Shown: positions 10,877-21,250 of the stretch, piece by piece
Layout of the letters: each line of letters begins with the position of its first letter
Numbering within the stretch: position 1 is the stretch's first letter
NCBI GenBank assembly: GCA_038087015.1
Contig: JASBNA010000141.1
Span: forward strand, 1 to 34,242
Length of the DNA stretch: 34,242 nt
Source: Cerrena zonata
Lineage: Eukaryota; Basidiomycota; Agaricomycetes; Polyporales; Cerrenaceae
Direction: 5' to 3'
Translations under genes and position numbers: made by a program
Notes under the pieces: model-generated
The model's input: only the letters and a program-made list of their open reading frames with translations
Database searches by the model: none
What the model was told of the DNA's origin: nothing

Positions 10877-11425
10877 TAGACAGGGCTACGTTGACTTTTG
10901 GAAAAACATTTACTAGGGTTAGTGTAGAAGCTTCACAATTGATATCAATGACTTGAGTGAAATTGAGTACCAGAGATGACGCAGGATATCTTTTCTTCCA
11001 CTTCTAGCAGCTGTATCAGATAATATAAAAGTTAACGAGAAGACATAATGAACTATAATCCTCATCGTATCCCTAGCTACGTATTATGATAGATTTCCGA
11101 AAAGAGTGTTCGATTTGAGCTGCAGAACCGTGGCATTTAATTTATGTTATCCCGACATATAAAGACCATGCTCTGCCACGGCAATATTGTAATCAATTAT
11201 GTAACTCTCCTCCAGGGGATATAGCCAATGCGAGGACGACAGCGTTTTCTAGTTCCTGAGAAGAGTCAGATGGAGATCTGCCGAAAGAGGAAAGAATGTT
11301 AATTAATACCCGTTGATCCCATTAACAGCATAGTTCTATATGTCAATCCCGAGCTTTTCTATATGCGCTGATTGTTCCAATGCTTCCTCCGGCACCCAGT
11401 TGCCATTGCGAAAGCGACGTAATAT

Positions 11426-11579
11426 GATGGCAATTTATCTGAACTGGCACTGCCAGAGTACGACCGTAGTATCCTGTCCAATAGAAAGTACGGTTATGGA
11501 ACTTTATAGTGCGACAATGGAAAGAACTATCAATCAGAATTCTATGATGCACTCTATCTTTGGCTGACAAAGCTAAAGG
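11426..11579 (+). pseudogene. Possible coding relic with one in-frame TAG
   Basis: One frame reads as plausible protein on both sides of a single TAG at 11507-11509: LPEYDRSILSNRKYGYGTL before it and CDNGKNYQSEFYDALYLWL after it. It ends at a donor-like GGTATGG. The family is not recognised. This rests only on residue pattern, so confidence is low. Confidence 0.22.
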
Positions 11580-12053
11580 TATGGTCGGTAAAACCCCATA
11601 GTACTGAATGCCCGAAGTATTACAGGACCCAAAGAGCGCATGAGACACTCATATTTATCACGACTCCCTGCGTGCTATGACCATCACACCTGGTATCAAC
11701 ACTGGGTTAATGATTTAAGACCGTTACAAGCTGGGTTTTGCTGTACCTGTTGAAATGAGTAACAAAATACTCTTCTTGGTCTACATAGGGAAAAGACCCG
11801 AACGCATCATCTGCAATTATAGGGCCCTGTTAGCCAATAAGCATCTTCTACAGTGAGGAGCTACTAATATCTGCGAAACATACCTCGAATGAACAGAGCC
11901 AGATCAGTAGCACAGGGATAAGATAACAATCTGATATGTCGACTGTGGAGAACATCTGAGTAGGCATTTTATCACCTACTCATATTATGCTAGTACTCGC
12001 GAGAAAGAGTTAGCGACCCAAGCAAGCAAGGGATCCAAAAAGGCTCTAACTAT

Positions 12054-12457
12054 CACTGTCCTCGGCATGCGTCCTGGATGCACACCGGCGTACGCTACCC
12101 ATGATCGCAGAATATGGTGCACGCCATGAGCACTGTCCTCGGCATGCGTCCTGGACGCACACCGGCGTATGCTACCCATGGTCGCAGAATATGGTGCATG
12201 AGCACCGTCCTCGGCATGCGTCCTGGACGCACACCGGCGTATGCTACCCATGGTCGCAGAATATGGTGCATGAGCACCGTCCTCGGCATGCGTCCTGGAT
12301 GCACACCGGCGTACGCTACCCATGGTCGCAGAATATGGTGTATGCCATGAGCACCGTCCTCGGCATGCGTCCTGGACGCACACCGGCGTATGCTACCCAT
12401 GATCGCAGAATATGGTGCATGAGCACCGTCCTCGGCATGCGTCCTGGACGCACACCT
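12054..12457. repeat. Six-copy tandem array of a palindrome-bearing 72/77-bp unit
   Basis: The landmark GGCATGCGTCCTGGA recurs at 12064, 12141, 12213, 12285, 12362 and 12434, so the periods are 77, 72, 72, 77 and 72 bp. The 77-bp units carry a 5-nt insertion before CATGAGCA. Every unit holds the same GCGTCCTGGACGCAC core as the dispersed palindromes, here with a left arm starting ATGCG. Copies 1 and 4 share the variant GGATGCAC and the CGTACGCTACC flank. The open frames across it on both strands (repeated SWTHTGVCYPW-type text) are by-products of the repeat. Confidence 0.9.
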
Positions 12458-12639
12458 GCAGACACTGCCTGTCATTGCATGCGGTGTTACATGCTATGAT
12501 ACAAGGCGATAGGCCACCCATATGCAAATTATGCATGTTCGGAATGGGTCAGCATGCACTTACACCATGCCAATTTAGGCAATTCTTAATGCCTTCAAGT
12601 AATAATAAGCACCGCCAGAGATTCTGCCAGTATTATTAC

Positions 12640-14050
12640 CAGAAATGAATTGTGTGTTATATTTTAGACAAATATATAAATATGTAAGTCCTGATGATAA
12701 ATGTAAAATAATTATAATTTAATAATCAATTTGACAACAGCTTAGAAATTGATTGCAATATGCACAAAGGTTCAGTTCTTTTTTGAACCAAAAAGTTGAC
12801 AAAGGTAGCTATATATTTTATCTTTTTACAGAACATGTTATCACTTTATTTTAGCATTTATAAAAAAAATGACAAAGAGATAGAAGCTAATGCTTCAAGA
12901 CAAATTATTCAGGCCTTGAAGATATAAGCGGCATTTAGCTATGAATTCTGACAGTCCCTAATATTTAATCTATCTATATAATTAAAATATACCTATTTTA
13001 AGTAGTTTTTCTAAGTATTTTAGTAATTGCTATTCATATCATATAATCCTCTCACAGCTTTTTGATTATGTTTTTCTCATAGATATTAGATTACTTCATT
13101 ATTTCTCTTTTTTTCTTTTGTCATATTGCTTGTAGTACAATTGCTTTCCTATTTAATCATCATCATCTCCTAACTACCATATTTATATTAAAATTGTACA
13201 ATTGTACACTTTGAATATTATATATTATATATTATTATTGTACATTGTACATTGACATTATGTATTGTCATTTTGTATTTTATATATTATACCTTGTTGC
13301 ACATAGTACATTATAGTCATTGTAGTATATAATACATTGTACATTGTACATTGTATCTTGTACAATATATGAAGTGTATAATAGTATAATTTTAAATATA
13401 AATATAGTAGTTGAAAAATAATGATGATAAAATAGAAAAGCAATTTGAGAGCAAGGAAAGATTTGCAAGATGAAATATGTACAGTAATAACCAAGTGATG
13501 TGCAAGACATAGGATACAATATTGTAATTAGAACAGATTTGAACTATATTGTAATGAGAATAGAGAGATCATCATGCTATAAGGGATGTGACAACATATA
13601 AAATAGACAATGTATGTTATCTATATATCTAAACAATATATAGAGAAACTATTTGTATCAGTTTGAGCAAAGTTAGCTTGATCATCTGAATGATCAAGTT
13701 TGAAGAGATTGCAATGTGAATAAATATACTCTAAAGGAATATCATCACACTTATCAAACAATATACATTGTATATTGTACACTTCGTATATCATACATTG
13801 TTATTATTATTGTTATTGTCATTGTCATTGTTATTATATATTGTACATGATACATTGTCATTGTATATTATCAGTTTGAGCAAAGTTAGCTTGATCATCT
13901 GAATGATCAAGTTTGAAGAGATTGCAATGTGAATAAATAAACTTTAAAGGAATATCATCACACTTATCAAACAATATACATTGTTTATTGTACACTTTAT
14001 ATATTATTCATACAATGTATATTATTTGATAAGTGTGATGATATTCCTAA
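12640..14050. repeat. AT-rich tract with TACATTGTACATTG repeats and a direct duplication
   Basis: GC content drops sharply. Short degenerate repeats of the TACATTGTACATTG type occur at 13190-13370 and 13760-14035. A segment of about 130 bp starting TATCAGTTTGAGCAAAG at 13656 is repeated in direct orientation at about 13869, an offset of about 213 bp, with only a few differences. The end of the second copy (CACACTTATCAAACAATATA) is followed by its own inverse (TTGATAAGTGTGATGATATT) at about 14027-14047. No gene is seen. Confidence 0.65.
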
Positions 14051-14129
14051 CACTATTACCGGTCCTACTCAGGTCCTGAGTAGGCGCCAACACAGCCAAC
14101 CCATACACGGCAGTTCTGGTATGTCCCCT

Positions 14130-14830
14130 GCCTGCATATGTCCCAATCCCCCCCAATCCCCCCCAATCCCCATCAAATCCCCATCATGACATATATTGCA
14201 GTGGGAATTCTTGGCAGTTTCCTTTTTGGTCATGGGGATTGATGGGGGTTCTCATTTTGGCAAGGGGATTGATGGGGATTATCTGGAGTTATCCCCTTAC
14301 CATTTTGAATGCTGTGTCTCTATTCAAATCACTCCTGACTCACTTTTTTTTTTTCTCATCTGTCATCTGTCATCATTATTTGTCATACTTAGGGTTTTCT
14401 GGGATGAGTTAGGGTTGCGTATCCAGCCCCTCTTGTCATGTGCCCCTCCTGTCATGTGCCTCTCCTGTCATGTGCCCCTTCTGTCATATGCCTCACTGTG
14501 TCTTCCCTCACTGTATCCCCTCACTATGTCCCCTCACTGTGTTTCTCACTATGTCCCCTCACTGTGTTTCTCACCATGTCTCCTCACCATATCCCCTCAC
14601 TGTGTCCCCCTCTATCATATTCCCCCTCATTATATTTCCCACTATCATGTTTCCTTATATCATCACACCCACTCTCACCATCATATTTCCCTCACTATTA
14701 TTATTTTTTGTATCTGTCTTTGCTTGCCCATTGGATGAGTTAGGGTTGCATATACCCCCTCACTCTATTCATTATCTTTGCCATCTTTTTTGTAAGTCAC
14801 ATTATTACCCCCTTGTAGATAAGTTAGGGT
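14130..14830. repeat. Low-complexity C-rich and CCTCACTGTGTCC minisatellite
   Basis: A CCCCCCAATC run at 14145-14175 is followed by near-inverse GGGGATTGATGGGG units at 14236-14280. From about 14430 to 14700 the sequence is a degenerate CT-rich minisatellite of CCTGTCATGTGCC and CCCCTCACTGTGT units. Single TTAGGG units occur near 14389, 14409, 14740 and 14823, two of them inside GATGAGTTAGGGTTGC. The open frames here are repeat artefacts. Confidence 0.55.
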
Positions 14831-14957
14831 ACAATAAATTATCTCTATTAATGCTTCTACAGTTTGTTGGTCACTGTCTGCAATCAAATATTGTTCAGGG
14901 CAGCAAAATCTGCTATTAGATAGTTAGCAAGTAACAGATTCTATCAACAGAGGTAGA

Positions 14958-15672
14958 ACTGCAGTATACATTTTACAAAGTTCACTTGGTTGAGGAAATA
15001 TTAGAACAGTTGAAGCCATTGTAATGGTCAAATTGAAGATTGAAGATTTGAGAAAAAAAATACAGACAACTGAAACTTGTTATTTTGACATTGATGAGTG
15101 ACATTGACAGAGAAATGACAAACCAATGAGAAGATACAAGGTATACAACACTCATAAACAAGTAGTCACAGTGAGAAATATACAGAGAACTTGCTTTGGT
15201 GCAGAAAAAGTAAAATTGAAACAGTGAGTATGTTTGATATTTTGATTGAATGGAAGAGTTGGAGACAGTACAGACATTCTACAATGAGAAAAGTAGTGAG
15301 GTAACAGTAGATACACAGGTTGAAGAGAGAGAAAAGAAAGTAAGAGAGAAAAGTTACCATTTTAGGGAAACAGTGAGTACAACATCTGTAGCGGTGTCAA
15401 AAAAAAAGATAAAATGAGGAGAGTTATTAGAATGAAGAGAGATGATGGGAGAGAAGTCACATGAGCTAGAAGGCGGTGCCCTAATTACCGGAGTAACGAT
15501 AGACACTGGCGCGGCTTGAACCTAGGGCTCTGCCACGCCTCCATGCACGAATTAACGCGTTCAACCAACTGAGCTATGCACACTTGCTATATTTCAGTGG
15601 TACCTGCCCCATATACCCTTTCTTAGATAAGATAAGACACGTGTGCCTTCCTCTCCTTATCTTTCCTCTGAT
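14958..15672 (-). mobile_element. ~715-bp repeat with tRNA-like head (inverted copy 1)
   Basis: This segment is the near-identical reverse complement of 27258-27971. Read on the minus strand, it begins ATCAGAGGAAAGATAAGG. About 95 nt in, it has RNA polymerase III box A (TAGCTCAGTTGG) and then box B (GGTTCAAGCC). A shared CTCCGGTAATTAGG block and a long AT-rich body follow, ending near TATACTGCAGT. The tRNA-like part does not fold into a proper T-stem, so it is not a working tRNA gene. A tRNA-derived SINE or other non-autonomous element is the best reading. Differences between the copies are few (for example CACACG against CAGATG near the start). Confidence 0.75.
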
Positions 15673-16062
15673 ACTTTTCATCTTGGGTGATTATTTACAC
15701 AGTTATTTGTTGATTTAATCATGCATATCTTTCCACACTGTTTGAAAAATTGTTCACGCTATTTGAACAATTGTTCATGCTGTTCCATATGTATTGTACA
15801 CAAGTGATAAGGGGAGGCATATGCGGCAACCAAAAGACGATACGAGGAGTACATAGTCGGCAAGAAAAAAAACAACGCCCAAGTGTCTGCAGGTCAAAAA
15901 ACAAATCGACATCAACTCAGCTAAGTCAGTGTCTAGGCAAGAAAGCGTCTACAAAAACAAATCAAAGTCTGCAAAAACTAAACCAAATCAAAGTCTGCGC
16001 AAGAAAACATTTACAAAAACAAGTCCACGTGCATAGTCCTATGAGTAAAATTCAACCCCCAC
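15673..16062. other. Gap without a recognisable gene
   Basis: Between the repeat and the minus-strand orphan gene lies about 390 bp of sequence with A-rich direct repeats (AAAACAAATC, AAAGTCTGCAAAAAC and similar at 15895-16025). It should contain the 3' untranslated region of the minus-strand gene. Nothing else can be supported. Confidence 0.4.
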
Positions 16063-18746
16063 CTAGTCGACTTCCAATGCCCTCATCAGCTTTGCAGTTT
16101 CCGGCTTATGCCACCGGAGACTCGTTCGCCATTCACTAGACCTTAGTGGCTGCACACCCCCTGTGAGAATCTTCAACAGGTGTTTCTGGAACCAGGTTTC
16201 ACATTCCCTGGTCCAGTAACCTGTATTGAGGCCACAGGTTGACCATACGGTGGGCAACGGCCACCAAGATCGCAGCATGGTCTGGTTTTTGATGTCTAAA
16301 ATACAATGTTAGCAATGTAAATAGAAAATGAGAGTGCTATGGACTCACCGGTTTGGTCTGTATAGACTCCGCAGATGACATCGATCTCGTCGTCGGTGAG
16401 GATATTCTCCATAAACCTTCCAACTGGCAGCTGAAATGAGAAAGCATTGGAAATGTGCTCATTGAGTCCGCCTGCGACTGAGCTGGGAGGTTGAGCTCCG
16501 ACCTCAAATGACTCCAAAGCAAGGCGCCAGATAATTCCACCTTGACGAAGAGCAGTCTTGGCCAGGGGAAGATGTCTAAACAAATTGAGCCTCTGGTTGA
16601 TGTAGGCCAGGTAGTCGCTCGCTGAGTAGATGAAGTTGGCGGGTCGCATTGTTGTCGAAAGAGGTGGGATAATGGGAATACGACGAGGGACCTTCTGGTC
16701 AGACCAGACAAGCATGAATGGGATACCGCGTCTCGTCATTTCCTTGCCGATCTCCTCAAGCGATGGTCCCCATTGCTCCCTAAATACCTGTTTGTAGGTG
16801 ATGACGGAGTTGACGCCAATGTAGGGTTCGCCGTTCCGGTATTCGTGGGGAAAAATAAACCAGATCTTGCGGTCGGCGTCACCATCTCTGCGAATAGGCT
16901 GGCCTCTTGTTATTGGAGGCTTCGGGATGACTTGGACAGGATTGGGTGGCACAAAGAGACCCCGATTCACCTTCCTGACAAATACCTTGGTGGAAAATAG
17001 AATATCGGACAGCTTGGGGGTGACGATGTCGATATTCGTATTGTTCGAGCACAAGATGTATGCAAATGCGCATACAACTTCGCTGAACTCAGCTGTCAGA
17101 GTCACCATCTCATCTTCTGACCGCTCAACAAAGGGGGTCAGGGCATCCTTGAGAGTGTATGTCGAAGGAGCCTGCTCGTGGGGTTCAAGAGAAACAAACT
17201 GTTGAAGCCCGTATCGCCCTTGAAGAGTGGTTTGCAGGTTGGGGAGGTTATGAATAGTCCACGCGAGTTGGAATTGGTTGTCGATGAGGACACCTTCAGC
17301 AGCTGGCTGAGTAAAGGTGAGTGCATTGTCAGGTGCGAGGCCTTCGGGGGGGTCGTAGTGGCCGATATCAAAAGCAGGACCCAAAGGTTGCATGCCATGA
17401 TAGGTCTCGTCTTCCTCGTCGTCGTCGTCATCGTAAGCATTGAGCCCTGCAAGCGGCACCGCAGTGGGATCCAAGTCCTTGCAGAGATCGAAGCAGTCAT
17501 CCCAAGCATTGTAGATGACTTGGCCGCCTGCAAAGCTATTAAAGACGTCGTCGGCGTCGGCCTCATGGATAATGGTGCGGAAATGATAGGGGGGGTAAGG
17601 GACCGGTTGCCACTCGTAGACGTTTGACCTGAGTCGGAGCCATGTACCGAGATTTGAAGTGTGCGATTGAGTTCTATTCTGTCTCCTCTGGAGAGCAGAA
17701 GGTGGTTCATCCCGAGCCATTTTCTCCTGTGAGTCATGGCGCCGTTGGAGAAATTCGTGAATGGTTTCTGAAGGTTGCTGCTTGGAGAGTGCGTCAAACT
17801 TGACGTCGCAGATGTCGTTGAATTGGACATATTTCTTGGTCACCTGCAACCTTTGGATATCGCTAGGCCTTGGGAGGAGGACGTTCGCCAGTTGGTATGG
17901 ATGACGTTTGAACATGTTTTCTGTATGGTAAAAGTACCAGATAGGTACATTAGCGAACTCGAACATGTAGGACATGTTCCCAGCACAGAATGACCATTCG
18001 ATGGCCATGTCGATAATCATCCCTTGGCGAACTGTAGTTCCTGAGAAGTCGGTAAAAAAGGGCGAGCGTCGCAAGGCGTCGACTAAGTAGCGGGGAATAT
18101 TGTAATCGGCAAGGGCCTTGATCCAGTTCTGGGTGTTGGGGTTGGGTTTATTGTGGTCGATTTTAGCGAGAAACATGGTAACCCAGCATGCCATCGCTAA
18201 GAATTCACGCCGAGCTGCAAATATTCTGCCAGCAGCATCTCCTCTTGTTTCTGCGGGCTCCTGATATCCGATGTGGTTTGGTCTTCTAGGCGGCTTGCAA
18301 AGCAGGGGCATCCATTGCTCCCTGCCACGCTTGAGGGCCATGTACAGGTGGTGTAGATGGTTCTCGAGCTCTGTCCACTGTTTAACGTATGATTCCTGAA
18401 GGCAATATCCGCCTGGGACTTTCTCGATAATGGGCTGATATCGCCCCCTTGATCCGATCCTGAACGCGTCACTGAGGCAGTGGAGGATAGGATCCGCATT
18501 CAGGTTTAGATTGCGGGGGAGGAATGAAAGATAAAAATAATCGTCCCGGCCCCACCAGATAGGCAAGAAGAAATGGTATCCCGGGTTGACGTCCGGAATA
18601 TACGACCGCAAAGCGTGATGCATAGACCAGTCCTCTCGAACATGGCTGTAGTTGTCGCTGTTGAATGGGTATGGACAGGGGGCATTCCACCTTGTCACCT
18701 GGAGGCCTAATTCGGTAAGGAAATGCTGACGTTGTAAGTTAGCCAT
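16063..18746 (-). CDS. Orphan 876-aa protein
   Basis: I do not recognise this protein. The minus-strand model is exon 18746-16349, a 53-nt GT-AG intron (16348-16296) and exon 16295-16063. The phase fits across the junction and extends the protein by 77 residues to a TAG. The start is MANLQRQHFLTELG. The protein looks soluble and globular, with many aromatic and Pro residues. An Asp/Glu run (DDDDDEEDE) near residue 440 marks a flexible break between an N-terminal half (with YNIPRYLVDALRRSPFFTDF) and a C-terminal half (with KIWFIFPHEYRNGEPYIG). No catalytic motif, signal peptide or membrane helix is evident. A frame open for over 2.3 kb argues for a maintained gene. It is divergent from the 2OG oxygenase gene, with the repeat arrays in between. 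Confidence 0.85.
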
Positions 18747-19090
18747 TGCGATGTCTGTAAAATTAGAATATTAAAGGTGGGAGGTGTAAATTTTAGCAAC
18801 GTAGGACATACTTGGAGAGTTGCTGAGGGGTGAGGGGGAGGGGTGGGCAGAGTTTACGCAGGCACGAGATATGGAGTCTATTGAATAATTGATAAAGTGA
18901 GAATAAAGAAAGGGAAATGAAAAAAAGAAATACGTACGGAGCTTTGCTTTAAAGACAGCAAGGAGAACTGAGAACGACCTGGAGAATGAGCAAGGCTAAG
19001 TGAGATTAAAGAAAGAAAAAAGAAAAAAGAAAGAACATACGGATGTTTGTTTCAGCGACAGCAAGGGCGACTGAATATGACAATGGAAGG
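18747..19090. other. Upstream region of the minus-strand orphan gene
   Basis: About 340 bp with purine-rich stretches (AAAGAAAGAAAAAAG types at 18900-18920 and 19010-19035). It probably holds the promoter and 5' untranslated region of the minus-strand gene, but I cannot assign a TATA box or an upstream exon with confidence. Confidence 0.35.
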
Positions 19091-19535
19091 CGACCGAGGT
19101 AACGGGTCCAACGACCAGCTTGAGGAAAGGAAACTGACAATGATAGGGCAAGGAATGTCCTCAGGCTATCAATGCCAGCGACCGGGGAATACGAGAAGAC
19201 AACCGGGGACGAGGAGGAGAAAACGACGAGGGATGACCGAGAGGAAACGACCGAGGTAACGGGTCCGATGACTAGCTTGAGGAAAGGAAACTGACAATGA
19301 TAGGGCAAGGAATGTCCTCAGGCTATCAATGCCAGCGACCGGGGAATACGAGGAGAAAACGCGAGGGGAGGAGGAGAAAACGACGAGGGATGACCGAGAG
19401 GAAACGACCGAGGTAACGGGTCCGACGACCAGCTTGAGGATAGGAAACTGACAATGATAGGGCAAGGAATGTCCTCAGGCTATCAATGCCAGCGACCGGG
19501 GAATACGAGGAGAAAACGCGAGGGGAGGCGGCCGA
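19091..19535. repeat. 157-bp tandem repeat, just under three copies
   Basis: CGACCGAGGTAACGGGTCC recurs at 19091, 19248 and 19405, an exact 157-bp period. Each unit also carries AACTGACAATGATAGGGCAA and GCCAGCGACCGGGGAATACG. The third copy fades after GGGAGGCGGCCGAGAG near 19535. Open frames of about 98-100 codons on the minus strand are by-products of the repeat. Confidence 0.85.
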
Positions 19536-19838
19536 GAGAGAAGACGAGGTGAGAGGTGAGAAGACGAGGGTAGCGGTGAAATGGCGGCGGCGGCGAAATC
19601 GAGGAAGTCAGCGGCGAAATCGAGGAGAAAAATAACGGAAGGAAGATCCTTCAGTTACCAGGGGGGCAGTGGAAGAGATGATAACAGAAGGAAGATCCTT
19701 CGGTTACCGGTGGAGGTGGAGGTGGTGGTGGTGGTGGATGGAAAGAAAGAGCAAGATGGACGCAAGCGCGAGCCCGGTCCGAGTCCCCGATCACGATCGT
19801 GATCGACGTCAAAACGCAAATCCCGGGCCGGTCCGAGG

Positions 19839-19906
19839 AACGCAAATCTCGGAATCTTCCGAGAAGCGCAAATCTCGGAACATTCCGAGATCTGAATCGC
19901 GTTTTG
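19839..19906. repeat. Two CTCGGAA-NN-TTCCGAG palindromes
   Basis: CTCGGAATCTTCCGAG (19848-19863) and CTCGGAACATTCCGAG (19874-19889) are perfect 7-nt-arm palindromes differing only in the two-base centre and each preceded by CGCAAAT. They are enclosed by a wider inverted pair, TCAAAACGC near 19809 and GCGTTTTGA near 19898. GGAANNTTCC also fits a heat-shock-element-like inverted site, but binding is speculative. Confidence 0.55.
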
Positions 19907-20041
19907 ATCCTTCGATCGAGGACTTAACGCTTTCTTCTTTCTCTCCACCACCACCACCACCGTCCGTTGCCCGAGGTTCTACCTCGTGCAATGGGTCGAT
20001 GGTCTCTGTAGTCGGCGTTCCTAACGCTGCCTATACTGCTC

Positions 20042-20187
20042 GCCGTCGTTGGACTTGCTCTTCTCGCCGTCGTTGGACTTGCTCTTCTCGCCGTCGTTGG
20101 ACTTGCTCTTCTCGCCGTCGTTGGACTTGCTCTTCTCGCCGTCGTTGGACTTGCTCTTCTCGCCGTCGGTGGACTCATTCTTGCTCT
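20042..20187. repeat. 24-bp minisatellite (CGCCGTCGTTGGACTTGCTC unit)
   Basis: A 24-bp unit starting CGCCGTCGTTGG and ending CTCTTCT is repeated about six times head to tail. It lies directly after the first hairpin copy (20008) of the array region. The open frame across it is a repeat of RRRWTCSS and is not taken as a gene. Confidence 0.85.
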
Positions 20188-20221
20188 CGTTCTCGCTCCT
20201 CTCGTTCTCGGTGGACTCGGT

Positions 20222-21250
20222 GTAGTCGGCGTTTCTAACGCTGCCTATTCTTCTTGTTCTTCTCGATCTCTCTCTCGCTCGACTCTCTCGTTTCTCTCTC
20301 TCGTCCCTCTCGTCCCTCTCGTTTCTCCCTCTCGTTTCTCTCTCTCTCGTCCCTCTCGTTTCTCTCTCTCGCTCCTCTCGTTCTCGGTGGACTCGACGTA
20401 GTCGGCGTTTCTAACGCTGCCTATTCTTCTTGTTCTTCTCGATCTCTCTCTCGCTCGACTCTCTCGTTTCTCTCTCTCGTCCCTCTCGTCCCTCTCGTTT
20501 CTCCCTCTCGTTTCTCTCTCTCTCGTCCCTCTCGTTCCTCTCGCTCGTCCCTCTCGTTCTCGGTGGACTCGACGTAGTCGGCGTTTCTAACGCTGCCTAT
20601 TCTTCTTGTTCTTCTCGATCTCTCTCTCGCTCGACTCTCTCGTTTCTCTCTCTCGTCCCTCTCGTCCCTCTCGTTTCTCCCTCTCGTTTCTCTCTCTCTC
20701 GTCCCTCTCGTTCCTCTCGCTCGTCCCTCTCGTTCTCGGTGGACTCGACGTAGTCGGCGTTTCTAACGCTGCCTATTCTTCTTGTTCTTCTCGATCTCTC
20801 TCTCTCTCGTCCCTCTCGTTTCTCTCGCTCGTCCCTCTCGTTTCTCTCTCTCGTCCCTCTCGTTCTCGGTGGACTCGACGTAGTCGGCGTTTCTAACGCT
20901 GCCTATTCTTCTTGTTCTTCTCGATCTCTCTCTCGCTCGACTCTCTCGTTTCTCTCTCTCGTCCCTCTCGTCCCTCTCGTTTCTCCCTCTCGTTTCTCTC
21001 TCTCTCGTCCCTCTCGTTTCTCTCTCTCGCTCCTCTCGTTCTCGGTGGACTCGGTGTAGTCGGCGTTTCTAACGCTGCCTATTCTTCTTGTTCTTCTCGA
21101 TCTCTCTCTCGCTCGACTCTCTCGCTCGACTCTCTCGTTTCTCTCTCTCGTCCCTCTCGTTCGACTCTCTCGTTTCTCTCTCTCGTCCCTCTCGTTCCTC
21201 TCGCTCGTCCCTCTCGTTCTCGGTGGACTCGACGTAGTCGGTGTTTATAA
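20222..21250. repeat. 176-bp pyrimidine-rich tandem array
   Basis: Units begin GTAGTCGGCGTTTCTAACG and then continue with long CT-only runs (TCTCTCTCGTCCCTCTCG types) to TCGGTGGACTCGACG. Unit starts are at 20222, 20398, 20574, 20750, 20880, 21056 and 21234, giving periods of 176, 176, 176, 130, 176 and 178 bp. The plus strand is strongly pyrimidine-biased. Open frames of 96-112 codons encoding SLSRPSRPSRFSL repeats follow the repeat and are not taken as genes. Confidence 0.9.

Larger units (their letters stand above)
9514..12053. other. Long gap with no confident gene
   Basis: About 2.5 kb with no convincing gene on either strand. Open frames of 60-130 codons occur but overlap on both strands and lack intron or domain support. 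Two short stretches look like possible coding relics and are listed separately (10733-10876 and 11426-11579). A single TAGGGTTAG lies near 10913. Otherwise I see nothing I can name. Confidence 0.5.

Noticed and set aside
12054..12457. CRISPR-like array
   Set aside because: The spacing is regular, but the sequence between palindromes is itself repeated, not unique, and the window is clearly eukaryotic with a telomere and spliceosomal introns. It is a tandem satellite.
14196..14919. Overlapping open frames of 101-180 codons in the C-rich region
   Set aside because: Three frames are open at once across a CCTCACTGTGTCC minisatellite, which is expected for a repeat and not for a gene.
20254..21250. 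Open frames of 96-112 codons rich in Ser, Leu, Arg and Pro
   Set aside because: They repeat with the 176-bp DNA unit and follow the CT-rich composition; there is no independent coding signal.
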